Assembly (NCBI GenBank): GCA_020629545.1
Contig: JAHDDC010000004.1
Location: 44,819 to 108,818, forward strand
Origin: Hellea sp.
Lineage (GTDB): Bacteria; Pseudomonadota; Alphaproteobacteria; Caulobacterales; Maricaulaceae
Direction of reading: 5' to 3'
Length of the DNA: 64,000 bases
Made by a program: the position numbers and the translations under genes. Below the pieces are notes generated by a model, which was given only the letters and a program-made list of their open reading frames with translations, searched no databases and was not told the origin of the DNA. Shown here piece after piece: positions 35,564 through 44,732 of this stretch (positions within the stretch are counted from its first letter, which is position 1; every line of letters starts with the position of its first letter).

Positions 35564-36682
35564 GTGAGCTTACAAGGTCCAAATTTTTCGTCACGTCCCA
35601 CGCTACGAATTAATCTATCAGCGCTAAAGGCCAATTACAAAGCTATCCAAAAAAGGGTTGGCTCAAACACCCATGTTGCAGCCGCTGTAAAAGCGGATGC
35701 ATATGGTCTTGGCGCTGAGCGTGTGTCCAAAGCCCTCTATGGCGCGGGGTGCCGAAATTTTTTCGTTGCGACGGCGGGCGAAGGCATGATCATCAGATCT
35801 GCCATTGGCGATAGCTCCAGCATTTACGTTTTGAACGGCCCTGCTCCCCGAGATGCAGCGCTATATTTTAAATCAAACCTGAAACCAGTCATAAACTCAC
35901 TGACCCAGGCTCATATTTGGGCGGAAGCAACAGAAAACGCCAAACATGTTCCCTATTGCGCGATCCACATTGACACTGGAATTAATCGCCTTGGTTTTCC
36001 AGAGGATGAAATTTTAAAACTCAAAAAAAACCGATCTTTAATGGATAAAATTGAGTTTGACCTTATCATGAGTCACTTGGCTTGCGCACCCGATGCAAGT
36101 GACCCGTATAATGAGGAACAACTCAAAAAGTTCCGGCGCCTGGCGGCGCAGTTTCCCATTAAACCCATGAGCCTTGCCAATACGGCTGGTATTTATCTAG
36201 GTAAACCCTATCACTTCCAAATGGTTAGGCCGGGCATCGGTCTTTATGGAGGTAAATCAACTCTATTACCCAAGGCCGAAAAAACAGAGCCTGTGATATC
36301 TCTGATGGCTCCAGTTTTACAAATAAGAAACCTTAAGCCTGGTGATCGGCTAGGCTATAACAGCACCTATATAGCGAAAACGAATAGGTCCGTCGCTATC
36401 GTTGGTGCTGGCTATGCAGACGGCATTCCAATTTCGTCCAGTTCTCAAAACGGCAATTACCACGGCCATGCAACGCTTCAAAAAAAACGCGTCCCGATTA
36501 TTGGACGTGTGTCCATGGACCTAACAGCTCTGGACATCTCTGAGCTGAAAAAACGTCCGCGTATTGGAGATTGGGCAGAGTTTCTGGGAGACAATCTAGA
36601 AGAAGACTCTGAAGCGGCCCAAACTTTGAACTACGAACGCCTGATCCGAATGGGCACTCGAGCACGGCGCGAATATAAATAG
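35564..36682 (+). CDS. alr: Alanine racemase
   Basis: 372 residues, starting at a GTG 12 bases after dnaB. The PLP lysine is in AAVKADAYGLGA (about residue 43). The barrel contains HIDTGINRLGF and MSHLACAPD, and a Gly-rich MVRPGIGLYGG motif. The catalytic Tyr of the second subunit lies in RLGYNSTY, and the C-terminal domain has GRVSMDLTALD. It makes D-alanine for peptidoglycan. Dimer active site residues are all present. Confidence 0.95.
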   Translation: MSLQGPNFSSRPTLRINLSALKANYKAIQKRVGSNTHVAAAVKADAYGLGAERVSKALYGAGCRNFFVATAGEGMIIRSAIGDSSSIYVLNGPAPRDAALYFKSNLKPVINSLTQAHIWAEATENAKHVPYCAIHIDTGINRLGFPEDEILKLKKNRSLMDKIEFDLIMSHLACAPDASDPYNEEQLKKFRRLAAQFPIKPMSLANTAGIYLGKPYHFQMVRPGIGLYGGKSTLLPKAEKTEPVISLMAPVLQIRNLKPGDRLGYNSTYIAKTNRSVAIVGAGYADGIPISSSSQNGNYHGHATLQKKRVPIIGRVSMDLTALDISELKKRPRIGDWAEFLGDNLEEDSEAAQTLNYERLIRMGTRARREYK

Positions 36683-36691
36683 ATACTGAGA

Positions 36692-37687
36692 TCAGTTGGC
36701 CTTAGACGGGTTTAGGTCTGGCTGAAAACGTATTTGGTTTAGTGCAAAATCAATATAAAAACTTTGCTCCCCAAGAAGCTTAGACCCAGCGATTACCAAA
36801 GGACGCTCGGTAAATCCTAAAGAGTCCATATGTTGAAAATTCATAACAATGAAATCATTCATTCCCCATACTTTTGAACCGGCTTTCATACCTTGCACTT
36901 TTATACGCACGGCAGGATCAAAGGTCCCAATTGCACCTTGAATTTCCCATTCATCCCTAAGACGACGTTTTAAACGCCTTATTTCGGGGATAGTTGTGGC
37001 CTGCCAGTTTATGATATTGAACTCTGCACCTGTATCTAGCACTGCCGGCATGAGATGGTTTCCAACTCTTAGATCGAAGAAATGTAAGTTTTTATCCACC
37101 GTGGCATGGGGGTTATGATATAGGTCGATATTTATCCAATTTTTGACAATATCCGGACGGCCCAAAACTTCCGGTATCAATGATATTGTTTTTTTATCTG
37201 TATCGAAAAACAAATTATGAGTTCCAAATACGTCCATCCCTAATAATCCAATAGGAGGGTCGACCAAATGGGAATATTCATCTTCTAACCGTTTTGGTAG
37301 AATAGCCACCTTGCGTCCTGTCAACACGAGTGAGCCAAGTGACATATCCCGCAATTCCACCAGAGGATGTTGTCCGCTTTGCGTTAATCCATACACATTC
37401 GCAAATTCTGCTTCTGGCAAATTTTTGAATATTGAATCAGGACTTTTCTTAAAAATAGCAGATCGGGTTGCACCAGTATCTATTAAAAAGTTTTTTGGCC
37501 CATCTGATGTTTTTACGGCTACCAAAAACAAACCATCGCCTTCACGCTGATAAGGCACGGTTATCACATCAGGTTTTCTTAAAAAGTCACCAATGCTGAG
37601 CGTCTTTGATGTTTTGACGAACGACGATTGACATGCCGCTAGCGTACATAAAATTGAAGCCAGAAGAAATTTTGGCAGAATTCTCAT
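36692..37687 (-). CDS. Lipoprotein with two retropepsin-like aspartic protease domains
   Basis: 331 residues. A lipoprotein signal ends LAAC (C19). Two DTGA active-site motifs are visible: FLIDTGATRS with D70, followed by GLLGMDVF, and AVLDTGAEFN with D217, followed later by AGSKLLGEQ. Each has the hydrophobic-hydrophobic-DTG and hydrophobic-Gly pattern of retropepsin folds, so a single chain could form a pepsin-like two-lobed active site. The lipid anchor places it in the periplasm on a membrane. Substrate unknown. Convergent with alr, nine bases between stops. Confidence 0.82.
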   Translation of the reverse strand: MRILPKFLLASILCTLAACQSSFVKTSKTLSIGDFLRKPDVITVPYQREGDGLFLVAVKTSDGPKNFLIDTGATRSAIFKKSPDSIFKNLPEAEFANVYGLTQSGQHPLVELRDMSLGSLVLTGRKVAILPKRLEDEYSHLVDPPIGLLGMDVFGTHNLFFDTDKKTISLIPEVLGRPDIVKNWINIDLYHNPHATVDKNLHFFDLRVGNHLMPAVLDTGAEFNIINWQATTIPEIRRLKRRLRDEWEIQGAIGTFDPAVRIKVQGMKAGSKVWGMNDFIVMNFQHMDSLGFTERPLVIAGSKLLGEQSFYIDFALNQIRFQPDLNPSKAN

Positions 37688-37742
37688 GCCTCTTTGCTAG
37701 CATAAAATTTCAACTTCTATCATTAAACTTATGAGTAAAAAA

Positions 37743-38081
37743 GTAGAGGGCCTGTAAGCCGGGTTCTGTACTGCAAAGCAGTGACGATTATTCATCTAGA
37801 ACTACAATTACTTGCAGTCTCGTGCGACCTACCCGGATAACGGCAATAAGGCCTGCCATTTGTTATCCCTATTTGGTCTTGCTCCGGATGGGGTTTACCT
37901 TGCCATTTTGATTACTCAAAACGCGGTGCGCTCTTACCGCACCTTTTCACCCTTACCAAGAAGGCGGTTTATTTTCTGTGGCACTATCCCTCAGCTCACG
38001 CTGGCCGGGCGTTACCCGGCATCCTGCCTTACCGGAGCCCGGACTTTCCTCGAATCTCTTCGCAATCGTCCGGCCCTCTAC
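37743..38081 (-). ncRNA. rnpB: RNase P RNA, type A
   Basis: The catalytic RNA of RNase P, which trims tRNA 5' leaders. Read on the minus strand it begins GTAGAGGGCCGGACGATTGC, carries the invariant GAGGAAAGTCCGGGCTCC block near the 5' end, and ends with the CCCGGCTTACAGGCCCTCTAC block. Ends are set by the 10-bp P1 helix pairing 38081-38072 with 37752-37743. Immediately after P1 a TTTTTT run gives a terminator. A plus-strand frame at 37812-38111 is antisense to this RNA and not a gene. Confidence 0.97.
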
Positions 38082-38089
38082 AAAAGTCA

Positions 38090-38118
38090 GATCAAAAGGC
38101 CGGATCTATAACTGTCAA
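38090..38118 (-). promoter_or_regulatory. Promoter of rnpB
   Basis: On the minus strand a perfect -35 TTGACA lies at 38118-38113. A -10-like TTTGAT starts 16 bases later and sits about nine bases before the predicted first base of P1. Placement relative to the RNA end is consistent with transcription starting at or just before 38083. Confidence 0.5.
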
Positions 38119-38143
38119 GACACTTTCTGCATTTAAGCTTATA

Positions 38144-38158
38144 TTAACCATAATTTTT
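38144..38158 (+). promoter_or_regulatory. Candidate CtrA-type site upstream of the TadG-like gene
   Basis: TTAA-CCATAAT-TTTT repeats almost exactly the element at 4258-4272 and contains TTAACCAT. It lies 51 bases before the TadG-like ATG and upstream of rnpB on the other strand. Pilus genes are CtrA-controlled in Caulobacter, which makes the site plausible but not proven. Confidence 0.33.
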
Positions 38159-38208
38159 TTTTCGATCTTTAATTTATTGCGGTAGCAATCCCTAAATTGG
38201 GGATAAAA

Positions 38209-39654
38209 ATGCGAAAACTTCTAAAGAACTATCAGAATGATAGATCCGGACAATTTGCGATAATCACGGCAATCTTCGCTGTGCCACTTGTCTTATGTAT
38301 AGGCCTAGCTGTTGACACAGCGCTCGTACACAAAAACACGACCGGATTACAAACTGCGCTTGATAGCGCTGCACTGGCAGCCGTCGTTCCGGGCAATCTA
38401 AATAACGAAGAACGGGCGATATACGCTGAAGAAGTGTTCACACAAAACTTTGAGAAAAGCGCAGAAGTCGATGTCAAAGTGATCGCCACACCCAACCGTG
38501 TAGACATTCAAGGAACAGTTGAAAAAGAAACGATTTTCATGGGAATAAGCGGCGCAGAAACAGTGATACAAAATAAGAAATCAGCCGCCATCAAAACGAC
38601 CGAAGAAGTCATTTGCCTCATGACTTTGAATAAAACAAAGCGCTCATCTTTAACGTTTGAAAAGAACGCTCAAATCTATGCACCAAACTGCTCTATACAG
38701 GTTAATTCTTCTGATCAGAATGCTCTGGTATCGGCTGGGAATTACAAGCCCGTTGCCAAAAAAATCTGTGTTCATGGGGGCGTCAACGGAAATCTGGGAC
38801 CGAATGTTCAGGCGAATTGTTCTTATGTCGAAGATCCCTATGCACATCTCGAGGGACCGAACATTATCGGAGATCAAGCTTGTGATTATGGGCCGATAAG
38901 TTTCTTTAATCCAAACTCGTTTTTCGATGTCATTGCCGTTGGAGAACGTGACAAAACCAGAAGTCCTGGCGTTTACTGCAATGGCCTCCACTTCTATGAC
39001 TCTGAAGTCACATTAGAACCGGGCACATATGTAATTCATAACGGACCTCTCTCAATTGGAAAAGGGTCAAAGATAACCGGTGATGGAGTCACATTTATTT
39101 TCTCAGGAGATAATTCTTACCTTTATACGTATGATGAGGTCTCGCTCGATTTAAAAGCACCTACAACCGGTCCTTATTCAGGCCTAATATTTCTACAAGA
39201 TCGAAATTCCAATACCCAAGGAACTTCTATTATTAAAGGGTCCGCGGATATCCAATTGGTGGGAACATCATACTTTCCAACGCAAGACCTTTTTGTTGGA
39301 GGACTGGGAGTTATGGGGGCTAACTCACCCGCCATGGCGTTCATTGCCGACAATATGACGCTTACATCCGATATTGATAAGATCATTACCCAGCAGGAAT
39401 CTGAGTTTCAATTTTTCAAGTCGGCACTTGAATTTGTTATCGCATCAGCCGTTTCAACAAATTTAGTCAACGAAGATTACCAGGTCGTAGCAAGTTCAAC
39501 GACAGGCGGTGCGGATCCAGGTACTAGTGAGCAGAATTTCATTACCTCAATTATGACCAGTACAAGCAGTCACCAAAGCACTGGCATGCCGCCCATCCTC
39601 CCGCGTTCAGACGGCGGGGCGCGTCTTATCAGTACAGACGACTCGCCGCTTTAA
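38209..39654 (+). CDS. TadG-like pseudopilin-related protein
   Basis: 481 residues from the ATG at 38209, preceded by TTGGGGAT; a TTG four codons earlier is less likely. The N-terminus is the TadE/TadG-like hydrophobic segment (FAIITAIFAVPLVLCIGLAVDTALVH, in two parts) with the QTALDSAALAAV motif. A large extracytoplasmic region of beta-rich repeats (about 130-400) contains six or more Cys. No other tad genes are adjacent, so it is a stand-alone TadG-related surface protein. The final 80 residues are Ser/Thr-rich. A strong terminator follows. Confidence 0.82.
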   Translation: MRKLLKNYQNDRSGQFAIITAIFAVPLVLCIGLAVDTALVHKNTTGLQTALDSAALAAVVPGNLNNEERAIYAEEVFTQNFEKSAEVDVKVIATPNRVDIQGTVEKETIFMGISGAETVIQNKKSAAIKTTEEVICLMTLNKTKRSSLTFEKNAQIYAPNCSIQVNSSDQNALVSAGNYKPVAKKICVHGGVNGNLGPNVQANCSYVEDPYAHLEGPNIIGDQACDYGPISFFNPNSFFDVIAVGERDKTRSPGVYCNGLHFYDSEVTLEPGTYVIHNGPLSIGKGSKITGDGVTFIFSGDNSYLYTYDEVSLDLKAPTTGPYSGLIFLQDRNSNTQGTSIIKGSADIQLVGTSYFPTQDLFVGGLGVMGANSPAMAFIADNMTLTSDIDKIITQQESEFQFFKSALEFVIASAVSTNLVNEDYQVVASSTTGGADPGTSEQNFITSIMTSTSSHQSTGMPPILPRSDGGARLISTDDSPL

Positions 39655-39676
39655 TCTCTTTCACAATAAAGTGTCG

Positions 39677-39703
39677 AAAGGCCGCTTGCGCGGTCTTTTT
39701 TTT
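39677..39703 (+). terminator. Rho-independent terminator after the TadG-like gene
   Basis: AAAGGCCGC, a TTGC loop and GCGGTCTTT form a 9-bp stem with one G-T pair, followed by eight T in all. It closes the TadG-like transcript and separates it from the BASS operon, whose first start is 18 bases further on. Confidence 0.85.
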
Positions 39704-39720
39704 CGTGCATGAATTAACAC

Positions 39721-40638
39721 ATGCAAAATTTCAATCTTGATGATTTTCGCTTGGAACTTGGGGGCGGCTCAGAAGCTGGGCTCGCCATAGCCTTATTTAT
39801 TATGATGTTATCGGTTGCGCTTAGCCTCAAGCCGGTAGACTTTAAACATGTTGTTGAAAGCCCAGGTCCTTATTTTGCTGGTGTGATCGGTCAAATTATA
39901 GGGCTACCACTTCTTACATATTTCTTATGTTTGCTTGTTAAACCTCATCCTACTCTCGCTCTTGGGATGCTGATCGTAGCCTGTTGCCCTGGTGGAACCG
40001 TTTCAAATTTCATATCAATGATGGGCCGAAGCAATGTAGCATTGTCAGTCTCCATGACTGCAACATCGAGTCTGTTTGCGGCATTTCTGACACCGGTGAC
40101 GATACTGTTCTGGACCTCACTTTACGGCCCTACAGCTGAGCTTTTAAATTCTATAAATTTTAGTGTATTTAGTTTTTTGAAACAGACCTTCACCCTCCTC
40201 GCTGTACCACTCACCATTGGTATGGTTTTCCGTCATTTCTTTTCAAGGTTATCGGAAAAAATTTATAAACCGCTCAGCTTGATCGGGCTTTTGCTCCTTC
40301 TGACGATTATAGGCCTTGGGCTTAACAAATATTGGCGAGATTTCATGCAAATGGGGTTTTTCGTCATAGGTCTCGCCATCGCGCATAATCTTCTTGCCTT
40401 TTTGCTGGGATATTTGAGCGGTGTTATTTCTAAAGCTGACACCGCATCAAAAAGAGCCCTGACCATTGAAATCGGCATCCAAAACTCGGGCCTTGCCATC
40501 GTTATATTGATGACAGCCCTCGCTGGATTCGGGGGCGCCGCCGCTATAATGGGCATCTGGGGCACTTGGCATATCGTAGCTGGATTGATATTAGTAACGT
40601 GGTTTAGATGGCAGGATCGAGGAAAAGCTAATGTTTGA
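39721..40638 (+). CDS. Bile acid:sodium symporter (BASS) family transporter
   Basis: 305 residues with nine to ten membrane helices. BASS motifs: FIMMLSVALSLKPVDF near the start, IVACCPGGTVSNFISMMGRSNVALSVSMTATSS in segments (the crossover sodium-binding region), and TIEIGIQNSGLAIVI in the second half. Such carriers import organic anions with sodium. It is the first gene of a tight operon: its end overlaps the deacylase by eight bases, suggesting it brings in the substrate of that enzyme. Confidence 0.9.
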   Translation: MQNFNLDDFRLELGGGSEAGLAIALFIMMLSVALSLKPVDFKHVVESPGPYFAGVIGQIIGLPLLTYFLCLLVKPHPTLALGMLIVACCPGGTVSNFISMMGRSNVALSVSMTATSSLFAAFLTPVTILFWTSLYGPTAELLNSINFSVFSFLKQTFTLLAVPLTIGMVFRHFFSRLSEKIYKPLSLIGLLLLLTIIGLGLNKYWRDFMQMGFFVIGLAIAHNLLAFLLGYLSGVISKADTASKRALTIEIGIQNSGLAIVILMTALAGFGGAAAIMGIWGTWHIVAGLILVTWFRWQDRGKANV

Positions 40639-42391
40639 TACTATCATAAAAAACGGACTTGTGATTGATGGTAGTGGAGGCACGCCATATGAGTCAGACG
40701 TGGCGATCAAAGATGGTAAAATAGCAGCCATCGGAAACACGCTTGGCGCCGCTCAAAACTCGATCGACGCTACCGGATGTATCGTAACCCCCGGATTTAT
40801 CGATCTGCACACCCATTATGACGGACAGATCAGTTGGGATGAGGAACTTAAGCCGTCTGTAAATCATGGTGTCACAACAGTTGTTATGGGTAATTGCGGA
40901 GTTGGCTTTGCACCCTGTCGGAAAGGGGATCAAGACCGACTTGTTCGCCTCATGGAAGGTGTTGAAGATCTTCCTGGAACAGTACTTCACGAAGGCATTA
41001 CTTGGAATTGGGAAAGCTTTGGTGACTATCTCAATGCGATTGATGACATGCCGCACACCATCGATTTTGCGGCAATGGTTTCTCATGATCCTATACGGGT
41101 TTATGCCATGGGTGATCGCGCAATGTATAACGAAGTCGCTACCCCCGAAGACATAGAAGTGATGAAGGATCTTGTCCGCGAAGCGCTCGATGCTGGCGCA
41201 ATTGGCCTTTCCATAGGCCGTTCCGACGCCCATAAAACTTCGGATGGCGATTGGACACCATCTTCTGAAGCCGAAAAAGATGAACTAGTCGGACTTGCCA
41301 GCGTGTTAGCGGAAAAGAACAAGGGCGTTTTGCAAGTCGTCAATGATTTCGACATGATGCGTCCAGGCGCGACATTTGACAAAGAATTTGATCTGATGGA
41401 GGCCTTCTTTAAAGCCGGAAAACGTCCCTCATCTATTTCTCTGATGCAGAGGGATTTTGCCCCCAAAGACTGGATCAAAACCATAGAACGTTCCGAGAAA
41501 CTCAATGCAGAAGGATATGATATCAGCTTCCAGGTCGCACCGAGAGGAATTGGGGTTTTCCTTGGGCTGGATTCGACCTTTCATCCTCTCATGGCATTTC
41601 CAAGTTATATCCAAATCAAAGACCTCCCGTTAACCCAAAAGGTCGCAAAAATGCGTGAACCCGGTTTCAAAGAGAAGATGCTGTCAGAAACACCTGTTAG
41701 ATTATCAGGCGAAGGCTCAACGGTACCGCCAATGACTGATGTGCTAATCGCCCAATATGAAGCGTTTGCTGAAAAGAACTTCGTTTTATCTAAGGACGGT
41801 AAGGTCAATTACGAACAAAGCAATGCGGATTCGATTGCGGGAATGGCTCGGGCCGACGGCGTGACCGTCTGGGAAAAAGTCTACGACCTACTTCTGGAAA
41901 ATGACGGGCAAAACCTGATTTATTACCCTATTTATAATTACACAGACTCGAATTATGACGCTGTCTACACTATGCTTAACCATCAAAAGTCCCTGCCCGG
42001 ACTGTCCGATGGCGGGGCTCATGTAGGCTTCATTTGTGATGCCAGTTTTCCGACCTATCTTGTATCCTATTGGACCAGAGACCGGTTGAAGACCGGACGC
42101 CCGGGACTTGAACTCACCAAAGCGATTAAAATGCTCACAGCTAACAGCGCGGATTATCTTGGCCTGAAAGATCGAGGAAGACTTGAGGTCGGAAAAAAGG
42201 CCGATATCAATGTGATTGATTACGAGAACCTCGATTTAGGAGTTCCTGAAATGATCCAAGATCTACCCGCAGGTGGGCAGAGATTATTGCAGCCCGTGAA
42301 TGGATATAAAGCAACCTTTGTATCTGGTGAACAAGTTATTATAAATGATCAAGTAACAAACGCTAGACCTGGCAGATTGGTAAGAGCTTAA
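40631..42391 (+). CDS. Amidohydrolase of the N-acyl-D-amino-acid deacylase family
   Basis: 586 residues. An amidohydrolase barrel with HxH ligands H60 and H62 (FIDLHTHYDGQ), the Cys ligand C89 in GNCGVGFAPC, and the catalytic Asp region LSDGGAHVGF. The SHMR- and SHhK-type His ligands of classical D-aminoacylase are not evident (QVVNDFDMM and SLMQRDF stand there), so it belongs to a divergent subfamily. Expected to hydrolyse an N-acyl or related amide; substrate unknown. It sits between a BASS importer and an acyl-CoA synthetase with overlapping ends, which suggests cleavage of an imported conjugate whose acid is then activated. Confidence 0.85.
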   Translation: MFDTIIKNGLVIDGSGGTPYESDVAIKDGKIAAIGNTLGAAQNSIDATGCIVTPGFIDLHTHYDGQISWDEELKPSVNHGVTTVVMGNCGVGFAPCRKGDQDRLVRLMEGVEDLPGTVLHEGITWNWESFGDYLNAIDDMPHTIDFAAMVSHDPIRVYAMGDRAMYNEVATPEDIEVMKDLVREALDAGAIGLSIGRSDAHKTSDGDWTPSSEAEKDELVGLASVLAEKNKGVLQVVNDFDMMRPGATFDKEFDLMEAFFKAGKRPSSISLMQRDFAPKDWIKTIERSEKLNAEGYDISFQVAPRGIGVFLGLDSTFHPLMAFPSYIQIKDLPLTQKVAKMREPGFKEKMLSETPVRLSGEGSTVPPMTDVLIAQYEAFAEKNFVLSKDGKVNYEQSNADSIAGMARADGVTVWEKVYDLLLENDGQNLIYYPIYNYTDSNYDAVYTMLNHQKSLPGLSDGGAHVGFICDASFPTYLVSYWTRDRLKTGRPGLELTKAIKMLTANSADYLGLKDRGRLEVGKKADINVIDYENLDLGVPEMIQDLPAGGQRLLQPVNGYKATFVSGEQVIINDQVTNARPGRLVRA

Positions 42392-43986
42392 TGTATAAAG
42401 TTGATCTCACGGAAAGCTTTTTTCCGGCTCAGAGTGATGGCGAATGGTCTCCAATTACCATCCCCAATATGCTTGAAGATTGCGCTCAAAAATGGGGCGA
42501 CATAAAAGCATTGCGTGAATTAGGCTATGACGGAACTATAGGGAGAGAATGGACCTACAACGAATTATTAAGTGATTCAAAACGCCTATCAAATGCATTG
42601 GCATCCCGCCATGCTCAAGGCAGTAAAGTCGCGGTCTATGCCAATAACATTCCTGAATGGGTCGTTTTTGAATATGCGGCCAGCATGGCAGGCTTAGTCC
42701 TAGTGACTGTCAATCCAGCCTATCAGGAATCCGAGCTTAGATTTGTCCTCGAACAATCTAGATCAGAGGCAGTTTATTACACAGAGGAATATCGCGGCAA
42801 TCCGATGGGCGAAATTGTGCGTAAAGCAACATCTGATATGGCGAGTATCAAATACCTCATTGAACTGACCAATAATGCCGACCTATATGCGGGGGCCGAT
42901 AAAATCCATAACCGTGTTGTCAAACATGACGACGCGGTTCAAATCCAGTACACTAGCGGCACAACAGGCTTTCCCAAAGGCGCCCTTCTACATCATAACG
43001 GCCTCATTAAAAACGGTCGGGATTGTCTCAATCGAATGCACTGCGAGCCTGGAGACCAAATAGTCCACTTCATGCCAATGTTTCATACAACAGGTTGTGC
43101 TATGATGGTTCTGGGCGGCATGTCTGTTGGTCAAACTGTCAATATAGCGCCCATATTTGATCCTGTTATGCTTGTGGAGGTTATCGTTCGTGAAAAGCCG
43201 CGAATGATATTCGGTGTGCCGACTATGCTTATGGCTCTTATAGAAGTTATTCGAGCTTCAGGCAAAGATGTCTCTTTTGTAGAACGGTTATGTTCAGGCG
43301 GCTCTATGGTCTCGCCGGAACTATGCCGGGAAGTCCGAGAAGTATTCGATGCACCGCTCAATATTGTTTACGGTCAGACAGAAGCTTCACCTGTGATAAC
43401 CCAGACCTATACTGATGACGCATTTGAAGATTTAACTCAGACAATAGGACAGCCGCTTCCGGATATGGATGTAGCCATCCTAAGCACCCAGACCAATGAG
43501 GTTCTGCCAATTGGTCAGCAAGGCGAGATTTGTGCCCGGGGCTATAATGTCATGCACGGTTATAATGACAATCCAGATGCAACTGATGATGCGATTGACT
43601 CTGACAAATGGCTACATACAGGCGATCTTGGCACAATGGATTCTCGCGGCTACATCAAGATTACGGGTCGGGTTAAAGAGATGATCATTCGCGGCGGCGA
43701 AAATTTATTCCCCGTTGAAATTGAAAACAGAATTCTTGAACACCCTGCAATCGCAGAGGCCGCAGTTGTTGGTATTCCGGATAAGAAATGGGGTGAGCAA
43801 GTCGCCTGTTTCATGCGGGCTTCCGGAGATGAAAAACCGGGGCCCGATGAACTTAAGGCGTTTGTGCGCGAACATTTATCACCCCAGAAAACCCCAGTTT
43901 TCTGGGAGTGGGTCGAGGAATGGCCTCTTACCGGTTCCGGAAAGATACAAAAGTTTAAACTACGAGAGAGCTTCGAAGCTGTTTAA
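42391..43986 (+). CDS. AMP-binding acyl-CoA synthetase
   Basis: 531 residues. ATP/AMP signature IQYTSGTTGFPKGALLHH (about residue 190), VYGQTEASPV, the hinge-region HTGDLGTMDSRGYIKITGR, and the C-terminal catalytic Lys in PLTGSGKIQKFKLR. It forms acyl-CoA from a carboxylic acid via an acyl-adenylate. The ATG overlaps the TAA of the deacylase gene (TAATG), so it is translationally coupled to it. Chain-length preference is not visible from the sequence. The last four bases overlap the convergent amidase gene. Confidence 0.92.
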   Translation: MYKVDLTESFFPAQSDGEWSPITIPNMLEDCAQKWGDIKALRELGYDGTIGREWTYNELLSDSKRLSNALASRHAQGSKVAVYANNIPEWVVFEYAASMAGLVLVTVNPAYQESELRFVLEQSRSEAVYYTEEYRGNPMGEIVRKATSDMASIKYLIELTNNADLYAGADKIHNRVVKHDDAVQIQYTSGTTGFPKGALLHHNGLIKNGRDCLNRMHCEPGDQIVHFMPMFHTTGCAMMVLGGMSVGQTVNIAPIFDPVMLVEVIVREKPRMIFGVPTMLMALIEVIRASGKDVSFVERLCSGGSMVSPELCREVREVFDAPLNIVYGQTEASPVITQTYTDDAFEDLTQTIGQPLPDMDVAILSTQTNEVLPIGQQGEICARGYNVMHGYNDNPDATDDAIDSDKWLHTGDLGTMDSRGYIKITGRVKEMIIRGGENLFPVEIENRILEHPAIAEAAVVGIPDKKWGEQVACFMRASGDEKPGPDELKAFVREHLSPQKTPVFWEWVEEWPLTGSGKIQKFKLRESFEAV

Positions 43987-44732
43987 GCCAAACTCTGGCT
44001 TTGGTTTTGGCTCTGAATTTGGCGGGTCAATGACCCGATAATTTCCATGGTTTGAACGTCAATCTGACCGTCCAATTTGCTAGGGCGAAAGCGGCGCTGT
44101 AGCGCCTTTACAACCAACATAGTTTCATCGTCCAAAATTCCTGTCACGCTGACATTATACCCGATATGGGCTAATCCTGACTGAGCGATGGAAATTCCGC
44201 GATCTCTCGCGCCAGATTCGAATAAAATGCGCTGATCATCAGATACATCCATAGGCCAAATCCCTACTCCAGCCGCAGCAAGGCCTATCCATGGGAATTT
44301 TTCACCGGGATCTTCTTTTCGGGCTGGCGCGATATCGCTATGACCAACCACATTCTTCGCGCGGATATCATAACGCTTAATGACGGCTTTTGATAAGCCG
44401 ATGACGGCATTAATCTGTTTATCAGGGAAATCAGGCAAACCAAAATCATGGCCACCATTGACGATCTCAATACCGATACTGGCGGAATTTAAATCTTTGA
44501 TACCGTTCCAGTTCGAAACCCCGGCATGCCAGGCCCGGTCTTTTTCATCGACCATTTGGAAAATACGGCCGTCCTCTTCAACCAAATAATGCGCGCTGAC
44601 CTTGGCTTCGGGATCTCGGAGACGGTCAAGTGCAGCCTGCCCGGTTCTCATCCCAGTATAGTGCAAGACAAGGCAAGAAATCGGAAGCTTTCGAACGTCG
44701 AAATTTGGACTAGGCGTCGATTCAATTTTCAA
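43983..44732 (-). CDS. AmpD/AmiD-type N-acetylmuramoyl-L-alanine amidase with peptidoglycan-binding tail
   Basis: 249 residues. Amidase_2 domain (about 15-170) with zinc ligands H24 in VLHYTGM and the later GHSDIAPARKEDPGEKFPW His and Asp, plus RAWHAGVSNW and IGIEIVNGG. A C-terminal helical PG_binding_1-like domain (about 185-245, GILDDETMLVVKALQRRF). No signal peptide, so probably cytoplasmic and concerned with recycling of anhydro-muropeptides, although the AmiD-like tail is unusual for cytosolic AmpD. Its start overlaps the end of the DUF1801 gene by 11 bases. Confidence 0.88.
   Translation of the reverse strand: MKIESTPSPNFDVRKLPISCLVLHYTGMRTGQAALDRLRDPEAKVSAHYLVEEDGRIFQMVDEKDRAWHAGVSNWNGIKDLNSASIGIEIVNGGHDFGLPDFPDKQINAVIGLSKAVIKRYDIRAKNVVGHSDIAPARKEDPGEKFPWIGLAAAGVGIWPMDVSDDQRILFESGARDRGISIAQSGLAHIGYNVSVTGILDDETMLVVKALQRRFRPSKLDGQIDVQTMEIIGSLTRQIQSQNQSQSLA

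Noticed and set aside
37812..38111. A 99-residue plus-strand reading frame
   Set aside because: It lies wholly antisense to the RNase P RNA, whose conserved blocks and P1 helix explain the sequence.
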